A DNA stretch of 64,000 bases from Scandinavium sp036271055 (GCF_036271055.1 NZ_DATBBJ010000108.1:27854-91853), one strand, 5' to 3'. Counted from the stretch's first letter, positions 42,637 through 51,569 are shown. Notes: generated by a model from the letters alone, not told the origin. Numbers and translations: made by a program.

Positions 42637-43529
42637 TGCTGAAACTTCGTCATCTTTTCCTGCTTGTGATGCTGGCAAGCCCGTGGGCGAATGCCATGAA
42701 AGCGGTGTTCTGGCAACCGCAGCTACGCGATATGACCGTCAGCGAAGCGCAATGGTCCTCATTGATGCAAACGTTGCGTCATGAAGGATTCGACACCCTC
42801 GTACTGCAATGGACGCAGTACGGCAGCGCTTTCGCTGATGACAAAAGCCATCAACAGCTACAACAGAAAGCAACGATTGCACACGCAGCAGGGCTGAAAG
42901 TAATTGTCGGTCTCAATGCCGATCCTGAATTTTTCACACGTCAAAAGCAGTCTGCTACTGTGCTAGGCCATTATCTTGGACGCCTGCGAGTCGCCGATAT
43001 GCAGCAGGCAAAACGCTGGCTGATGGCGGCCGATTTTCGCCCTGACGGCTGGTATCTCAGCGCTGAAATAGACGATCTCAACTGGCGTAATCCTGCCGCA
43101 AGAACACAGCTGTTGACCTGGCTCACTGATACGCATAAACAGCTGGCGACGCTCGATACCAGCCCGGTGTATATCAGCAGTTTCTTCGCCGGGAATATGA
43201 CCCCGGAAAGTTACGCCGGAATGCTCGCAGAAATAGAGAAATTGGGTATGGGCGTTTGGGTGCAAGATGGTCACGGCGTGAAAACATTAAGCCCGGCGCA
43301 GCGCCAACTCTATCTGAACAGTGCTACAGGCTGTCAGGGACAAACCCCGGCGCGTGGAATTGTGTATGAAGTTTTTGACGTGATCCCCGGCAAGACATTT
43401 AGTGCACAACCGCTGCCACCGAAAAAAATGTCATCTCAACTATCGCAAACATCTGCCTGCGGTAAAGACTCCCTCTATTTCTCGCTGCGATATCTCCCCG
43501 CAGCTCAAGGCATATTGCAGTATAACTAA
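42636..43529 (+). CDS. ybcH: YbcH-like periplasmic protein, DUF4434 TIM-barrel glycosidase-like
   Basis: 297 residues with signal peptide MLKLRHLFLLVMLASPWANA. The body has the repeated beta/alpha plan of a TIM barrel: MKAVFWQPQ, FDTLVLQWTQYG, GLKVIVGLNADP, DGWYLSAEIDDLNW (possible acid/base Glu), PVYISSFFAGNM and MGVWVQDGHG. Same gene order as E. coli nfrB-nfrA-ybcH. The place suggests trimming or length control of the glycan in the periplasm, like PgaB or BcsZ in other synthase systems (inference). Confidence 0.85.
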   Translation: MLKLRHLFLLVMLASPWANAMKAVFWQPQLRDMTVSEAQWSSLMQTLRHEGFDTLVLQWTQYGSAFADDKSHQQLQQKATIAHAAGLKVIVGLNADPEFFTRQKQSATVLGHYLGRLRVADMQQAKRWLMAADFRPDGWYLSAEIDDLNWRNPAARTQLLTWLTDTHKQLATLDTSPVYISSFFAGNMTPESYAGMLAEIEKLGMGVWVQDGHGVKTLSPAQRQLYLNSATGCQGQTPARGIVYEVFDVIPGKTFSAQPLPPKKMSSQLSQTSACGKDSLYFSLRYLPAAQGILQYN

Positions 43530-43545
43530 CTGAATCACAGGTAAT

Positions 43546-43573
43546 CCCACAGGTGCACACATCGGCCTGTGGG
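43546..43573 (+). terminator. Hairpin after the nfrBA-ybcH operon
   Basis: Stem cccacagg (43546-43553) with cctgtggg (43566-43573), followed by TTAATTT. Likely terminator, though the T-tract is weak. Confidence 0.5.
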
Positions 43574-43701
43574 TTAATTTCACACCCCCTAAATTTATAT
43601 ATAAACCTTTATTTAAAGGTAAATGTCTCCTTCATCTCTTTATCTTCGTTACTATCACGGGCTTTATTTTTTTCGATAATAAAAAGGTCCTCTGTATCTG
43701 C

Positions 43702-44502
43702 ATGCGCAATAAACTTCTTACTTTCCTTATTCTGGGGATGGGATTCATTCCCGGCCTGGTGTTAGCTCAAACCGGCGTTGTAAAAACCAATCAAGAAAAA
43801 TCAGCCGATGACCCCACCAAAGTCACCACCAAACTCGGCGTCGCCTGGTCTGATAACTACGACATGAACGACAGCAATGTCGCCTTTTCAGGCTCCCTGG
43901 CACTCGATGAAGCCCGCAAAATTAACGTCCGAGTGAACAGCGATGCGACCGAATGGCGCGTGGGCGGCTCGTGGTTATTCCCGATAGGCATTTTGAATTT
44001 CAACTTCGGCAAAAATGACTACCCAAATGGTGCCTCGCAGACCAATTACTCTGTCGGGACGTTTGTCCCCCTGAGCTTCTTCGGGATTGAACCTGCAGGT
44101 TTCCAGATCTTCCCAATGGCCGGTTATACCTACAATACCGGTGACAGCATTGGCTGCGACAAAGATAAACACAGCGCCTGTAGCCAGTCTGATTTCTCAG
44201 GCTCTCCTTCACCGGAAAATGGCTTTACCTCGATCGACACCTCGGGCAGCAGCGGTTATCTCGGTGCCTTTGTGCTCAAGCCACTGACCGCCGATCTGCG
44301 GCTGCTGAGCTTTATGGGGGCCTCTTACGGTTCCAAAAACGATGATGGCGATAACTACAAAGGTTACTTTGGCGGTATCGGCCTGGGCTACTCGTTTGAC
44401 AAACATAACTCCGTGACCGGTTTTACCTACATCCAGGATAACAACACGTATCTGGACGATCCGGAAAAGCGTTTCCAGCTCTCTTATAAGTATCAGTTCT
44501 GA
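43702..44502 (+). CDS. Uncharacterised outer membrane beta-barrel protein
   Basis: 266 residues with signal peptide ending GLVLAQ. The mature part is built of alternating strands and short turns (KVTTKLGVAWSDNYDMND; GGIGLGYSF; FQLSYKYQF) and ends in Phe, the signature for BAM-assisted outer-membrane insertion. A loop with two cysteines (IGCDKDKHSACSQ) lies near residues 150-165 and may be disulfide-linked at the surface. I do not recognise the family. It has its own spacing (172 bases after ybcH, with a hairpin between) and a terminator after it, so it is probably a separate unit. It could assist glycan or fimbria export, or be a porin. Confidence 0.7.
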   Translation: MRNKLLTFLILGMGFIPGLVLAQTGVVKTNQEKSADDPTKVTTKLGVAWSDNYDMNDSNVAFSGSLALDEARKINVRVNSDATEWRVGGSWLFPIGILNFNFGKNDYPNGASQTNYSVGTFVPLSFFGIEPAGFQIFPMAGYTYNTGDSIGCDKDKHSACSQSDFSGSPSPENGFTSIDTSGSSGYLGAFVLKPLTADLRLLSFMGASYGSKNDDGDNYKGYFGGIGLGYSFDKHNSVTGFTYIQDNNTYLDDPEKRFQLSYKYQF

Positions 44503-44514
44503 TACTTTTCCCCC

Positions 44515-44557
44515 TTCCGGCGGCGAATCTCGTTTCGTTCGCCGGAACGTTTTTTTA
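44515..44557 (+). terminator. Terminator of the outer membrane barrel gene
   Basis: Long stem formed by ttccggcggcgaa and ttcgccggaa around a short loop, followed by a run of seven T. Confidence 0.85.
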
Positions 44558-44893
44558 CTAAAAATCCTCTCATTTCAATGTGCTATTGCCTGCTTATTTA
44601 CCGCTATTATTTTGCGTCGCTGAGGGGGTATTTATTGCACTGTGAAACCATTGTGTCGCCGTTTCACGACAGTTGTAAGTAACTAAAAATTAATAAAAAA
44701 ATCGCACTTGTCACTCCATATTTTTAAGCGTACATTAGCGCCGTCTGGGGCCTTTGAAGCACAGCATGTTGAGGGGGCGCCGAAGGGTAAAAAGGGACAA
44801 CTCCCAATTTTTATTCGAGGCGGTGTCAGCTCTCTATACTCAGTCAGATTGTTTTCATTTAGGCGTGTCTCGTAATACGCGGAGTGATGTGAA
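44558..44893. other. Intergenic region upstream of ypdK with a possible small transcript
   Basis: 336 bases without a protein gene. It contains a promoter-like pair TTGTCA (44708-44713) and TACATT (44731-44736), 17 bases apart. About 60 bases further, a short GGGA/TCCC hairpin is followed by AATTTTT. This could be a leader or a small RNA; see findings. Nothing else seen. Confidence 0.35.
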
Positions 44894-44965
44894 GTGAAAT
44901 ATTTTATTATGGGCATCTCTTTTATGGTTATCGTCTGGGCCGGCACTTTCGCCCTGATGGTTTAA
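44894..44965 (+). CDS. ypdK: Small membrane protein YpdK
   Basis: 23 residues from GTG 44894 to TAA 44963-44965, one hydrophobic helix (starts MKYFIMGISFM, ends FALMV). Nearly identical to E. coli YpdK, a verified small membrane protein, in the same place upstream of and convergent with alaC. GGAG stands 10 bases before the start. A hairpin terminator follows (44983-45007). Function unknown. Confidence 0.85.
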   Translation: MKYFIMGISFMVIVWAGTFALMV

Positions 44966-44982
44966 CCCGAGCATGCAATGAA

Positions 44983-45007
44983 AAACAGGAGCCAATGGCT
45001 CCTGTTT
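44983..45007. terminator. Terminator between ypdK and alaC
   Basis: Perfect inverted repeat aaacaggagcc (44983-44993) with ggctcctgttt (44997-45007), suited to both convergent genes. Confidence 0.85.
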
Positions 45008-45033
45008 GCATTTGTAGATGTTGCTAATCGACG

Positions 45034-46272
45034 CTATTCGGCGCTTTCAGAACCCGATTTATTGGAAACTGGCAGCAAACCGTCGGCACGGAACATGGCC
45101 TTAATGCCACGTACGGCCTGACGGATGCGATCACGGTTCTCAATCAACGCAAAACGCACGTGCGTGTCGCCATAATCACCGAAGCCAACGCCTGGCGAAA
45201 CACAGACTTTCGCGTCCTGGAGCATTTTTTTAGCAAACTCCAGCGATCCCATCGCGGCGTACTGTTCCGGGATTTTTGCCCATACGTACATTGACGCTTT
45301 CGGCATTTCAACCATCCACCCGGCTTCATGCAGGCCTTTCACCAGCACATCGCGTCGGCGTTTGTATTGCTCAGCAATATCTTTTACACATTGCTGATCG
45401 CCTTCCAGCGCGGCAATTGCCGCCACCTGAAGCGGCGTAAAGGTGCCGTAATCGTGGTAACTTTTGATTCGTGCCAGTGCATTTACCAACTCTGCATTAC
45501 CGACCATAAAGCCGATACGCCAGCCTGCCATGTTGTAGCTTTTCGATAGCGTGAAAAACTCTACTGCAACGTCACGAGCCCCGGGAACCTGCATGATTGA
45601 CGGCGCTTTCCAGCCGTCATATACGATATCGGCATACGCCAAATCGTGAATGACTAACACATCGTAGCGTTTTGCCAATGCGACCACTTTCTCGAAAAAC
45701 TCCAGTTCCACGCACTGCGCGGTCGGGTTAGACGGGAAGCCGAGGATCATCATCTTCGGTTTTGGGTAACTTTCACGAATAGCGCGTTCCAGTTCGTTAA
45801 AGAAATCGACACCTTCCACCAGCGGCACGGAACGCACCTGCGCCCCTGCTATCACTGCGCCATAAATGTGGATCGGATAGCTCGGGTTTGGGACCAGAAC
45901 CGTGTCGCCGTGATCCAACGTCGCCAGCATCAAATGCGCCAACCCCTCTTTTGAGCCGATGGTCACAATTGCTTCGGTTTCCGGATCGATTTCGACGTCA
46001 TAACGATCCTGATACCAGCGTGAAATTGCGCGACGCAGACGCGGAATGCCGCGCGAGGTGGAATAGCCGTGGGTGTCCGGGCGCTGAGCCACGGTACAGA
46101 GTTTTTCTACGATGTGCGGCGGCGTCGCGCCGTCAGGGTTACCCATGCTGAAATCGATAATATCTTCGCCGCGCCGACGCGCAGCCATTTTCAGTTCAGC
46201 AGTGATATTGAACACATAAGGGGGAAGACGATCGATACGCGTAAAACGGCGTGCAGAGCTGGAGTCAGCCAT
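45034..46272 (-). CDS. alaC: Glutamate-pyruvate aminotransferase AlaC
   Basis: 412 residues from ATG 46272, the length of the E. coli enzyme; upstream in-frame starts would add 51 residues not found in E. coli. Fold type I aminotransferase with NPSYPIH, GFPSNPTAQ, HDLAYADIVYDG and the PLP lysine in TLSKSYNMAGWRIGF. Makes alanine from pyruvate with glutamate as donor, with AlaA and AvtA as partners. Transcribed toward ypdK; divergent from ypdA across 388 bases. Confidence 0.96.
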   Translation of the reverse strand: MADSSSARRFTRIDRLPPYVFNITAELKMAARRRGEDIIDFSMGNPDGATPPHIVEKLCTVAQRPDTHGYSTSRGIPRLRRAISRWYQDRYDVEIDPETEAIVTIGSKEGLAHLMLATLDHGDTVLVPNPSYPIHIYGAVIAGAQVRSVPLVEGVDFFNELERAIRESYPKPKMMILGFPSNPTAQCVELEFFEKVVALAKRYDVLVIHDLAYADIVYDGWKAPSIMQVPGARDVAVEFFTLSKSYNMAGWRIGFMVGNAELVNALARIKSYHDYGTFTPLQVAAIAALEGDQQCVKDIAEQYKRRRDVLVKGLHEAGWMVEMPKASMYVWAKIPEQYAAMGSLEFAKKMLQDAKVCVSPGVGFGDYGDTHVRFALIENRDRIRQAVRGIKAMFRADGLLPVSNKSGSESAE

Positions 46273-46660
46273 AGAATCCTCGAATAACGTGAGCGCCCGG
46301 ACCGTCCGAGCGACGTTGCCACCAGTGCGGCATTCCTTGAAAATAACCCGATTATTTTCCTGCTGTCGAGAGGGGAAAGGAAAAATAGTTAGGTGCAAGT
46401 AAATGAGGAACTCGCTATCAATCACCAGAAATAATCGCTGCCTGATATCCGTCTTTCAGCAATTTTTAATTTACATAATATTATCAATTAGTTTACCTGA
46501 TGGGCAGCATAAACCGCGCAATGGCTTCCCTTCTCTGAGGCTCAGGAATAATCCCCTTTTTAAATTATGCCTTTTCCCTTTTCATCATTTTGCGTGATAG
46601 CTGGCTATCCCACGCGAGGTTTTTTATCATATTGCTTTCAGTGATACATACGGCGCACTC
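46273..46660. promoter_or_regulatory. Intergenic region between divergent alaC and ypdA
   Basis: 388 bases without a gene; AT-rich in the middle. It must contain the promoters of alaC and of ypdAB. I see no distinctive operator or RNA element. Confidence 0.5.
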
Positions 46661-48358
46661 ATGCACGAAATCTTTAACATGCTGCTGGCGGTCTTTGACA
46701 GGGCCGCCCTGATGCTGATTTGCCTGTTTTTCCTGATCCGCATCCGCTTGTTCCGCGAACTTCTGCATAAATCGGCCCATACGCCGAAAGAGCTGCTCGC
46801 CGTCACCGCTATTTTTTCGATGTTCGCCCTGTTCAGCACCTGGTCCGGTGTGCATGTTGAAGGCTCGCTGGTCAATGTTCGCGTGATCGCGGTAATGTCT
46901 GGCGGCATTCTGTTTGGCCCGTGGGTCGGAGCCATTACCGGATTAATCGCCGGGTCGCATCGCTATCTGATCGATATTGGCGGCGTCACCGCCGTGCCGT
47001 GTTTAATCACCAGCATTATCGCCGGGCTGCTTTCCGGTTGGATCAATCGCAAGATACCGAAAGCTCAGCACTGGCGCGCCGGGATCCTGGCCGGGATGCT
47101 GTGTGAAACGCTGACGATGATCCTCGTGGTGGTGTGGGCCCCCACAATCCAGCTCGGTTTGGAAATTGTGTCAAAAATTGGCGTGCCGATGATCCTCGGC
47201 AGCGTTTGCATCGGCTTTATCGTACTCCTGGTGCAGAGCGTCGAGGGGGAAAAGGAAGTCATCGCCGCGCGGCAAGCCAAGCTGGCACTGGAGATTGCCA
47301 ACAAAACCCTGCCGCTGTTCCGTAACGTGAACAGCGAATCCCTGCGTCAGGTCTGCGACATTATTCGCGAGGACATTCACGCCGATGCGGTGGCTATCAC
47401 CGATAACGAAAAGGTGCTGGCCTACGTTGGCCTCGGTGAGACCAATTACAAACAAAATGATTTGGGAATAAGCCCGCGTACCCGCCAGGCGCTGCGCGAT
47501 GGAAAAATCATTATCCGTAATGACGATGTGGCGTACCGCACGCCGGAGATCCACTCGCTACTGATCATCCCGCTTTGGGAAAAGGGCGTGGTCACCGGTA
47601 CGCTCAAAATCTATTACCGCCCCGCGCATCAGATAACCTCTTCGCTTCAGGAAATGGCGATCGGCTTGTCGCAAATTATTTCGACTCAGCTTGAGGTTTC
47701 ACGTGCTGAGCAGTTACGTGAAATGGCAAATAAGGCAGAGCTGCGGGCGCTGCAAAGTAAAATTAATCCTCATTTCTTGTTTAACGCCCTCAACGCCATT
47801 TCGTCGTCGATTCGCCTCAATCCAGACACCGCCCGCCAGCTGATTTTCAATCTGTCGCGCTACTTGCGCTATAACATTGAATTGAAGGATGACGAGCAGA
47901 TTGATATCCGCAAAGAGCTGTACCAAATCAAGGATTACATTGCCATTGAGCAAGCGCGGTTTGGCGATAAATTGACGGTGATTTACGACATCGACGATGA
48001 AGTGAACTGCGTGATCCCAAGCCTGCTGATCCAGCCATTGGTGGAAAATGCCATTATTCACGGCATTCAGCCTTGCAAGGGCAAGGGCGTGGTGACCATC
48101 AGTATTAGTGAAAGTGGAAATCGTGTGCGCATTAGTGTGCGGGATACCGGGAACGGAATCGATCCGGCGGTGATCGCGCGGGTCGAGGCGAACGAAATGC
48201 CGGGCAATAAAATTGGCCTGCTCAATGTGCATCATCGCGTCACGCTTCTGTACGGCGAAGGATTGCATATTCGCCGCCTGGAGCCTGGCACGGAAATTTC
48301 GTTTTATGTGCCGAACCAGCGCACGCCAGCCACCGCCCCTGCCAGCCTGCTGTCATAA
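46661..48358 (+). CDS. ypdA: Sensor histidine kinase YpdA (pyruvate-responsive, LytS family)
   Basis: 565 residues, the same as E. coli. Five to six N-terminal membrane helices of the LytS 5TMR type (about 1-195), a GAF-like domain (about 215-335), then a HisKA_7TM/His_kinase domain with the phosphorylated His in SKINPHFLFNALNAISS and an HATPase region (IPSLLIQPLVENAIIHGI; RDTGNGIDPAV). In E. coli it senses low extracellular pyruvate and signals through YpdB. Stop is eight bases before ypdB. Confidence 0.96.
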   Translation: MHEIFNMLLAVFDRAALMLICLFFLIRIRLFRELLHKSAHTPKELLAVTAIFSMFALFSTWSGVHVEGSLVNVRVIAVMSGGILFGPWVGAITGLIAGSHRYLIDIGGVTAVPCLITSIIAGLLSGWINRKIPKAQHWRAGILAGMLCETLTMILVVVWAPTIQLGLEIVSKIGVPMILGSVCIGFIVLLVQSVEGEKEVIAARQAKLALEIANKTLPLFRNVNSESLRQVCDIIREDIHADAVAITDNEKVLAYVGLGETNYKQNDLGISPRTRQALRDGKIIIRNDDVAYRTPEIHSLLIIPLWEKGVVTGTLKIYYRPAHQITSSLQEMAIGLSQIISTQLEVSRAEQLREMANKAELRALQSKINPHFLFNALNAISSSIRLNPDTARQLIFNLSRYLRYNIELKDDEQIDIRKELYQIKDYIAIEQARFGDKLTVIYDIDDEVNCVIPSLLIQPLVENAIIHGIQPCKGKGVVTISISESGNRVRISVRDTGNGIDPAVIARVEANEMPGNKIGLLNVHHRVTLLYGEGLHIRRLEPGTEISFYVPNQRTPATAPASLLS

Positions 48359-48366
48359 GGACGTTT

Positions 48367-49101
48367 ATGAAAGTCATCATTGTTGAAGATGAAGTGCTGG
48401 CCCAGCAAGAGCTGACCTGGCTGGTGAAAGAACACAGTCAGATGGAGATTGTCGGGACTTTTGACGACGGGCTGGATGTTCTGAAATTCCTGCAACACAA
48501 CCGGGTCGATGCCATTTTTCTCGACATCAATATTCCGTCGCTCGATGGCGTGTTATTGGCGCAGAACATTCACCAGTTTGCCCATAAGCCATTCATTGTG
48601 TTTATCACCGCGTGGAAAGAACATGCGGTGGAAGCGTTTGAACTGGAAGCTTTTGACTACATTCTCAAGCCTTATCAGGAATCGCGCATCGTGACGATGC
48701 TGCAAAAACTGGAAAACGCCTGGGCACAGCAGTCCGGCAGCGTCAGCAGTGCGGTCAGCCCGCAGCGTGAAAACGATACCATTAACCTGATTCGCGACGA
48801 GAAGATTTTCGTCACCTCGATTCACGACATCTATTACGCCGAAGCACACGAGAAAATGACTTTCGTCTACACCAAGCGCGAGTCATGGGTGATGCCGATG
48901 AACATTACCGAGTTTTGCAGCAAACTCCCGACGGCCCATTTCTTCCGCTGTCATCGCTCGTACTGCGTTAATCTCAATAAAATTCGCGAAATCGAACCCT
49001 GGTTCAATAACACCTACATTCTGAGATTACGCGATCTCGATTTTCAGGTGCCGGTCAGTCGCAGTAAGGTGAAAGAGTTCCGGCAGTTGATGCATCTGTA
49101 A
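48367..49101 (+). CDS. ypdB: Response regulator YpdB (LytTR family)
   Basis: 244 residues, the same as E. coli. Receiver domain (1-115) with acidic pocket VEDE and phospho-Asp in FLDINIPSLDG. The C-terminal LytTR DNA-binding domain (about 140-244) has EKIFVTSIHDIYYAEAHEKMTFVYT and FRCHRSYCVNLNKI. In E. coli it activates the pyruvate transporter gene yhjX. Here it is followed at once by glk; the E. coli genes ypdC and fryABC are absent. Confidence 0.96.
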   Translation: MKVIIVEDEVLAQQELTWLVKEHSQMEIVGTFDDGLDVLKFLQHNRVDAIFLDINIPSLDGVLLAQNIHQFAHKPFIVFITAWKEHAVEAFELEAFDYILKPYQESRIVTMLQKLENAWAQQSGSVSSAVSPQRENDTINLIRDEKIFVTSIHDIYYAEAHEKMTFVYTKRESWVMPMNITEFCSKLPTAHFFRCHRSYCVNLNKIREIEPWFNNTYILRLRDLDFQVPVSRSKVKEFRQLMHL

Positions 49102-49107
49102 ACCGTT

Positions 49108-49152
49108 ACCCGGTGGGCCTACGAAGTAATGTCTTCGCAAGCCCGCCGGGCA
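49108..49152. repeat. Inverted repeat (REP-like) between ypdB and glk
   Basis: cccggtgggcctacgaag and tcttcgcaagcccgccggg form a long imperfect palindrome. It resembles REP units and lies between the convergent ends, where it may also end transcription. Confidence 0.5.
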
Positions 49153-49161
49153 AACTCCTGA

Positions 49162-50127
49162 TTAGAGCACTTGCCCCAACGTTTGGCGCAGATGCGCACC
49201 GGAACCGAGAAGGCCTGGATTGTCATGGACAATCAGGAACACCGGAATGTCCTGGACATAGGATTTGAAACGGCCTTTGTCTTCGAAACCGCCACGGAAA
49301 CCGGAGGCTTTAAAGAACTCCAGGAAGCGCGGCACGATGCCACCCGCGATGTACACCCCACCAAAGGTCCCGAGCGTCAGCGCCAGGTTGCCGCCAAAAC
49401 GCCCGAGGATCACACAAAACAGCGACAGCGCGCGACGGCAATCAGTGCAAGCACCGTCCAGCGCACGTTCGGTGACGTCTTTCGGCTGGAGATTCTCTGG
49501 CAGGCGACCGTCTGCTTTGACGATAGCGCGATAGAGATAGACCAGCCCTGGGCCGGAGAGCACGCGTTCGGCTGAGACATGGCCCAGCTCGGCACGCAGT
49601 TCTTGCAGAATGATGCCCTCTTCTTCGCTGTTTGGCGCAAAGTCGACGTGACCGCCCTCGCCCGGCAAGCTAATCCAGCGTTTATCCACGTGAACCAGAT
49701 GCGCCACCCCCAAGCCGGTTCCTGCACCGTAGACGGCAATAGGTTTGCCTTCGACAGGCTCATTGCCGCCGAACTGGATCAGATGTTCTTTTTTCAGCAT
49801 CGGGATCGCCATAGAAACAGCGGTAAAGTCGTTAATAATTTCCAGATGCGTGAACCCGAGATTGTTCTTCATCTCTGCGATGGAAAACGCCCAGGTATGG
49901 TTGGTCATCGCCACCCAGTCACCTGTGACGGGGCATGCAATCGCGATACAGCCCTGCTTCACATCGAGCTTGAGTTCATCCAGATAAACCTGCACGACCG
50001 CTTCAAGGCTAGGATAATCCAGCCCGGAATAGGTTTTCGCCTGAGAAATCTCACCGCTGTCCAGATCGCACAGCGCCAGACGGCAGTTCGTACCGCCCAC
50101 ATCACCTGTTAACGCAAACTTTGTCAT
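49162..50127 (-). CDS. glk: Glucokinase
   Basis: 321 residues, the same as E. coli. ATP-dependent phosphorylation of cytoplasmic glucose. Shows TGDVGGTNCRLALCD (phosphate 1), AVYGAGTGLGVAHLV, PGEGGHVDFAPN and GTFGGVYIAGGIVPRF. Single gene, 203 bases before yfeO, which is divergent. Confidence 0.97.
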   Translation of the reverse strand: MTKFALTGDVGGTNCRLALCDLDSGEISQAKTYSGLDYPSLEAVVQVYLDELKLDVKQGCIAIACPVTGDWVAMTNHTWAFSIAEMKNNLGFTHLEIINDFTAVSMAIPMLKKEHLIQFGGNEPVEGKPIAVYGAGTGLGVAHLVHVDKRWISLPGEGGHVDFAPNSEEEGIILQELRAELGHVSAERVLSGPGLVYLYRAIVKADGRLPENLQPKDVTERALDGACTDCRRALSLFCVILGRFGGNLALTLGTFGGVYIAGGIVPRFLEFFKASGFRGGFEDKGRFKSYVQDIPVFLIVHDNPGLLGSGAHLRQTLGQVL

Positions 50128-50330
50128 TCTGTTACTGCTCCGCTAAAGTCAGAATAAGTCTTTGGCACACTGTAAATTCATGGCGACCGAACAACAACGA
50201 CCAACGCAGCAGTGCCCACAATTTATCGATCCCGGTCACACTATAACTTTACCGTTTCAGCACCAATTGCAATGAAGCTTTCGCCAATTGACGGCAAAGT
50301 GTGCGCGCTCAGTGTTAAAAGGAAATCACT

Positions 50331-51563
50331 ATGCTTCACCCGCGAGCCAAAAACATGCTTCTATTGTCGGTTCCCGCGCTGATTATCGGCATTGCCTCCA
50401 GTCTGATTCTGGTGGTTATCATGAAAATCGCGGCCCTGCTGCAACGATTTCTGTGGTCTACGTTACCCGCGAGTTTCGGCGTCAACGTCGATTCCAGCAC
50501 GTGGATAATTTTCATGCTGACCGCCACTGGCATCGCGGTAGGGTTAGTGATTCGCTATAGCCCCGGTCATGCAGGCCCCGATCCGGCGACCGAACCCTTG
50601 ATTGGCGCACCGGTTAAGCCGTCTGCGCTTCCGGGTTTGATTCTGGCCCTGATCCTCGGGCTTGCAGGCGGCGTTAGCCTTGGCCCTGAGCATCCCATTA
50701 TGTCGGTGAACATTGCTCTCGCCATTGCCCTCGGTGCACGCGTTTTTCCTCGCGTCGGCGCGATGGACTGGACCATTCTGGCAGCCTCCGGCACGATAGG
50801 TGCGCTATTTGGCACCCCAATCGCTGCAGCACTCATCTTTTCGCAGATGCTCAGCGGCAGCGACGAAGTACCGCTGTGGGACAAACTTTTCGCTCCGCTG
50901 ATTGCCGCCGCTTCCGGTGCGCTGACCACCAGCCTGTTCTTCCACCCCCAATTTTCCTTACCTATCGCCCATTACAGCCAAATGCGGCTGGTCGACATTT
51001 TCAGCGGCGCCGTCGTCGTCGCAATTGCCATTGCGGTGGGAATGGTCGCGGTCTGGTGTCTGCCGCGCTTGCACACGTTAATGCATAAGCTCAAAAACCC
51101 GGTGCTTATTCTCGGTGCTGGTGGCTTTTTGCTGGGCGTTATTGGCGCTTTTGGCGGCCCGATTACCCTGTTCAAGGGATTGGATGAGATGCATCAATTG
51201 GCGTTCAGTCAGACGCTGATGCCGACGGATTTTCTGTTCATTGCAGTGATGAAACTGGCAGCGTTAGTGGTTGCCGCCGCCAGTGGTTTTCGCGGAGGGC
51301 GTATTTTCCCGGCGGTGTTCGTTGCCGTGGCGCTTGGACTGATGCTGCATGCTCACGTTGAAGCGGTTCCGGCGGCCATCACTATTTCCTGTGCGATCCT
51401 GGGTCTGGTACTGGTCGCAACGCGCGATGGCTGGTTGAGCCTGTTTATGGCCGCCGTCGTTGTACCGGACACCACACTGCTGCCTTTGCTGTGTATCGTG
51501 ATGTTGCCCGCCTGGCTCCTGCTAGCGGGCAAACCGACGATGATTGCCAAACCGCCTCGCTGA
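50331..51563 (+). CDS. yfeO: ClC-family ion channel/transporter YfeO
   Basis: 410 residues (E. coli 418), ten or more membrane helices. ClC signatures are visible: GGVSLGPEHPIMSVN with a glutamate at the usual gating place (GREGP in ClC-ec1) and GGRIFPAVFVAVALG (GxFxP ion pore). Ion and role not established. SD AAAGGAA precedes the ATG. Its end is seven bases from the convergent ipdC. Confidence 0.9.
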   Translation: MLHPRAKNMLLLSVPALIIGIASSLILVVIMKIAALLQRFLWSTLPASFGVNVDSSTWIIFMLTATGIAVGLVIRYSPGHAGPDPATEPLIGAPVKPSALPGLILALILGLAGGVSLGPEHPIMSVNIALAIALGARVFPRVGAMDWTILAASGTIGALFGTPIAAALIFSQMLSGSDEVPLWDKLFAPLIAAASGALTTSLFFHPQFSLPIAHYSQMRLVDIFSGAVVVAIAIAVGMVAVWCLPRLHTLMHKLKNPVLILGAGGFLLGVIGAFGGPITLFKGLDEMHQLAFSQTLMPTDFLFIAVMKLAALVVAAASGFRGGRIFPAVFVAVALGLMLHAHVEAVPAAITISCAILGLVLVATRDGWLSLFMAAVVVPDTTLLPLLCIVMLPAWLLLAGKPTMIAKPPR

Positions 51564-51569
51564 ACATCT

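Noticed and set aside
28438..44893. Prophage or integrative element at argW
   Set aside because: No integrase, excisionase, repressor or phage structural gene is present and no second tRNA 3' end was found. Island is kept as a descriptive term only.
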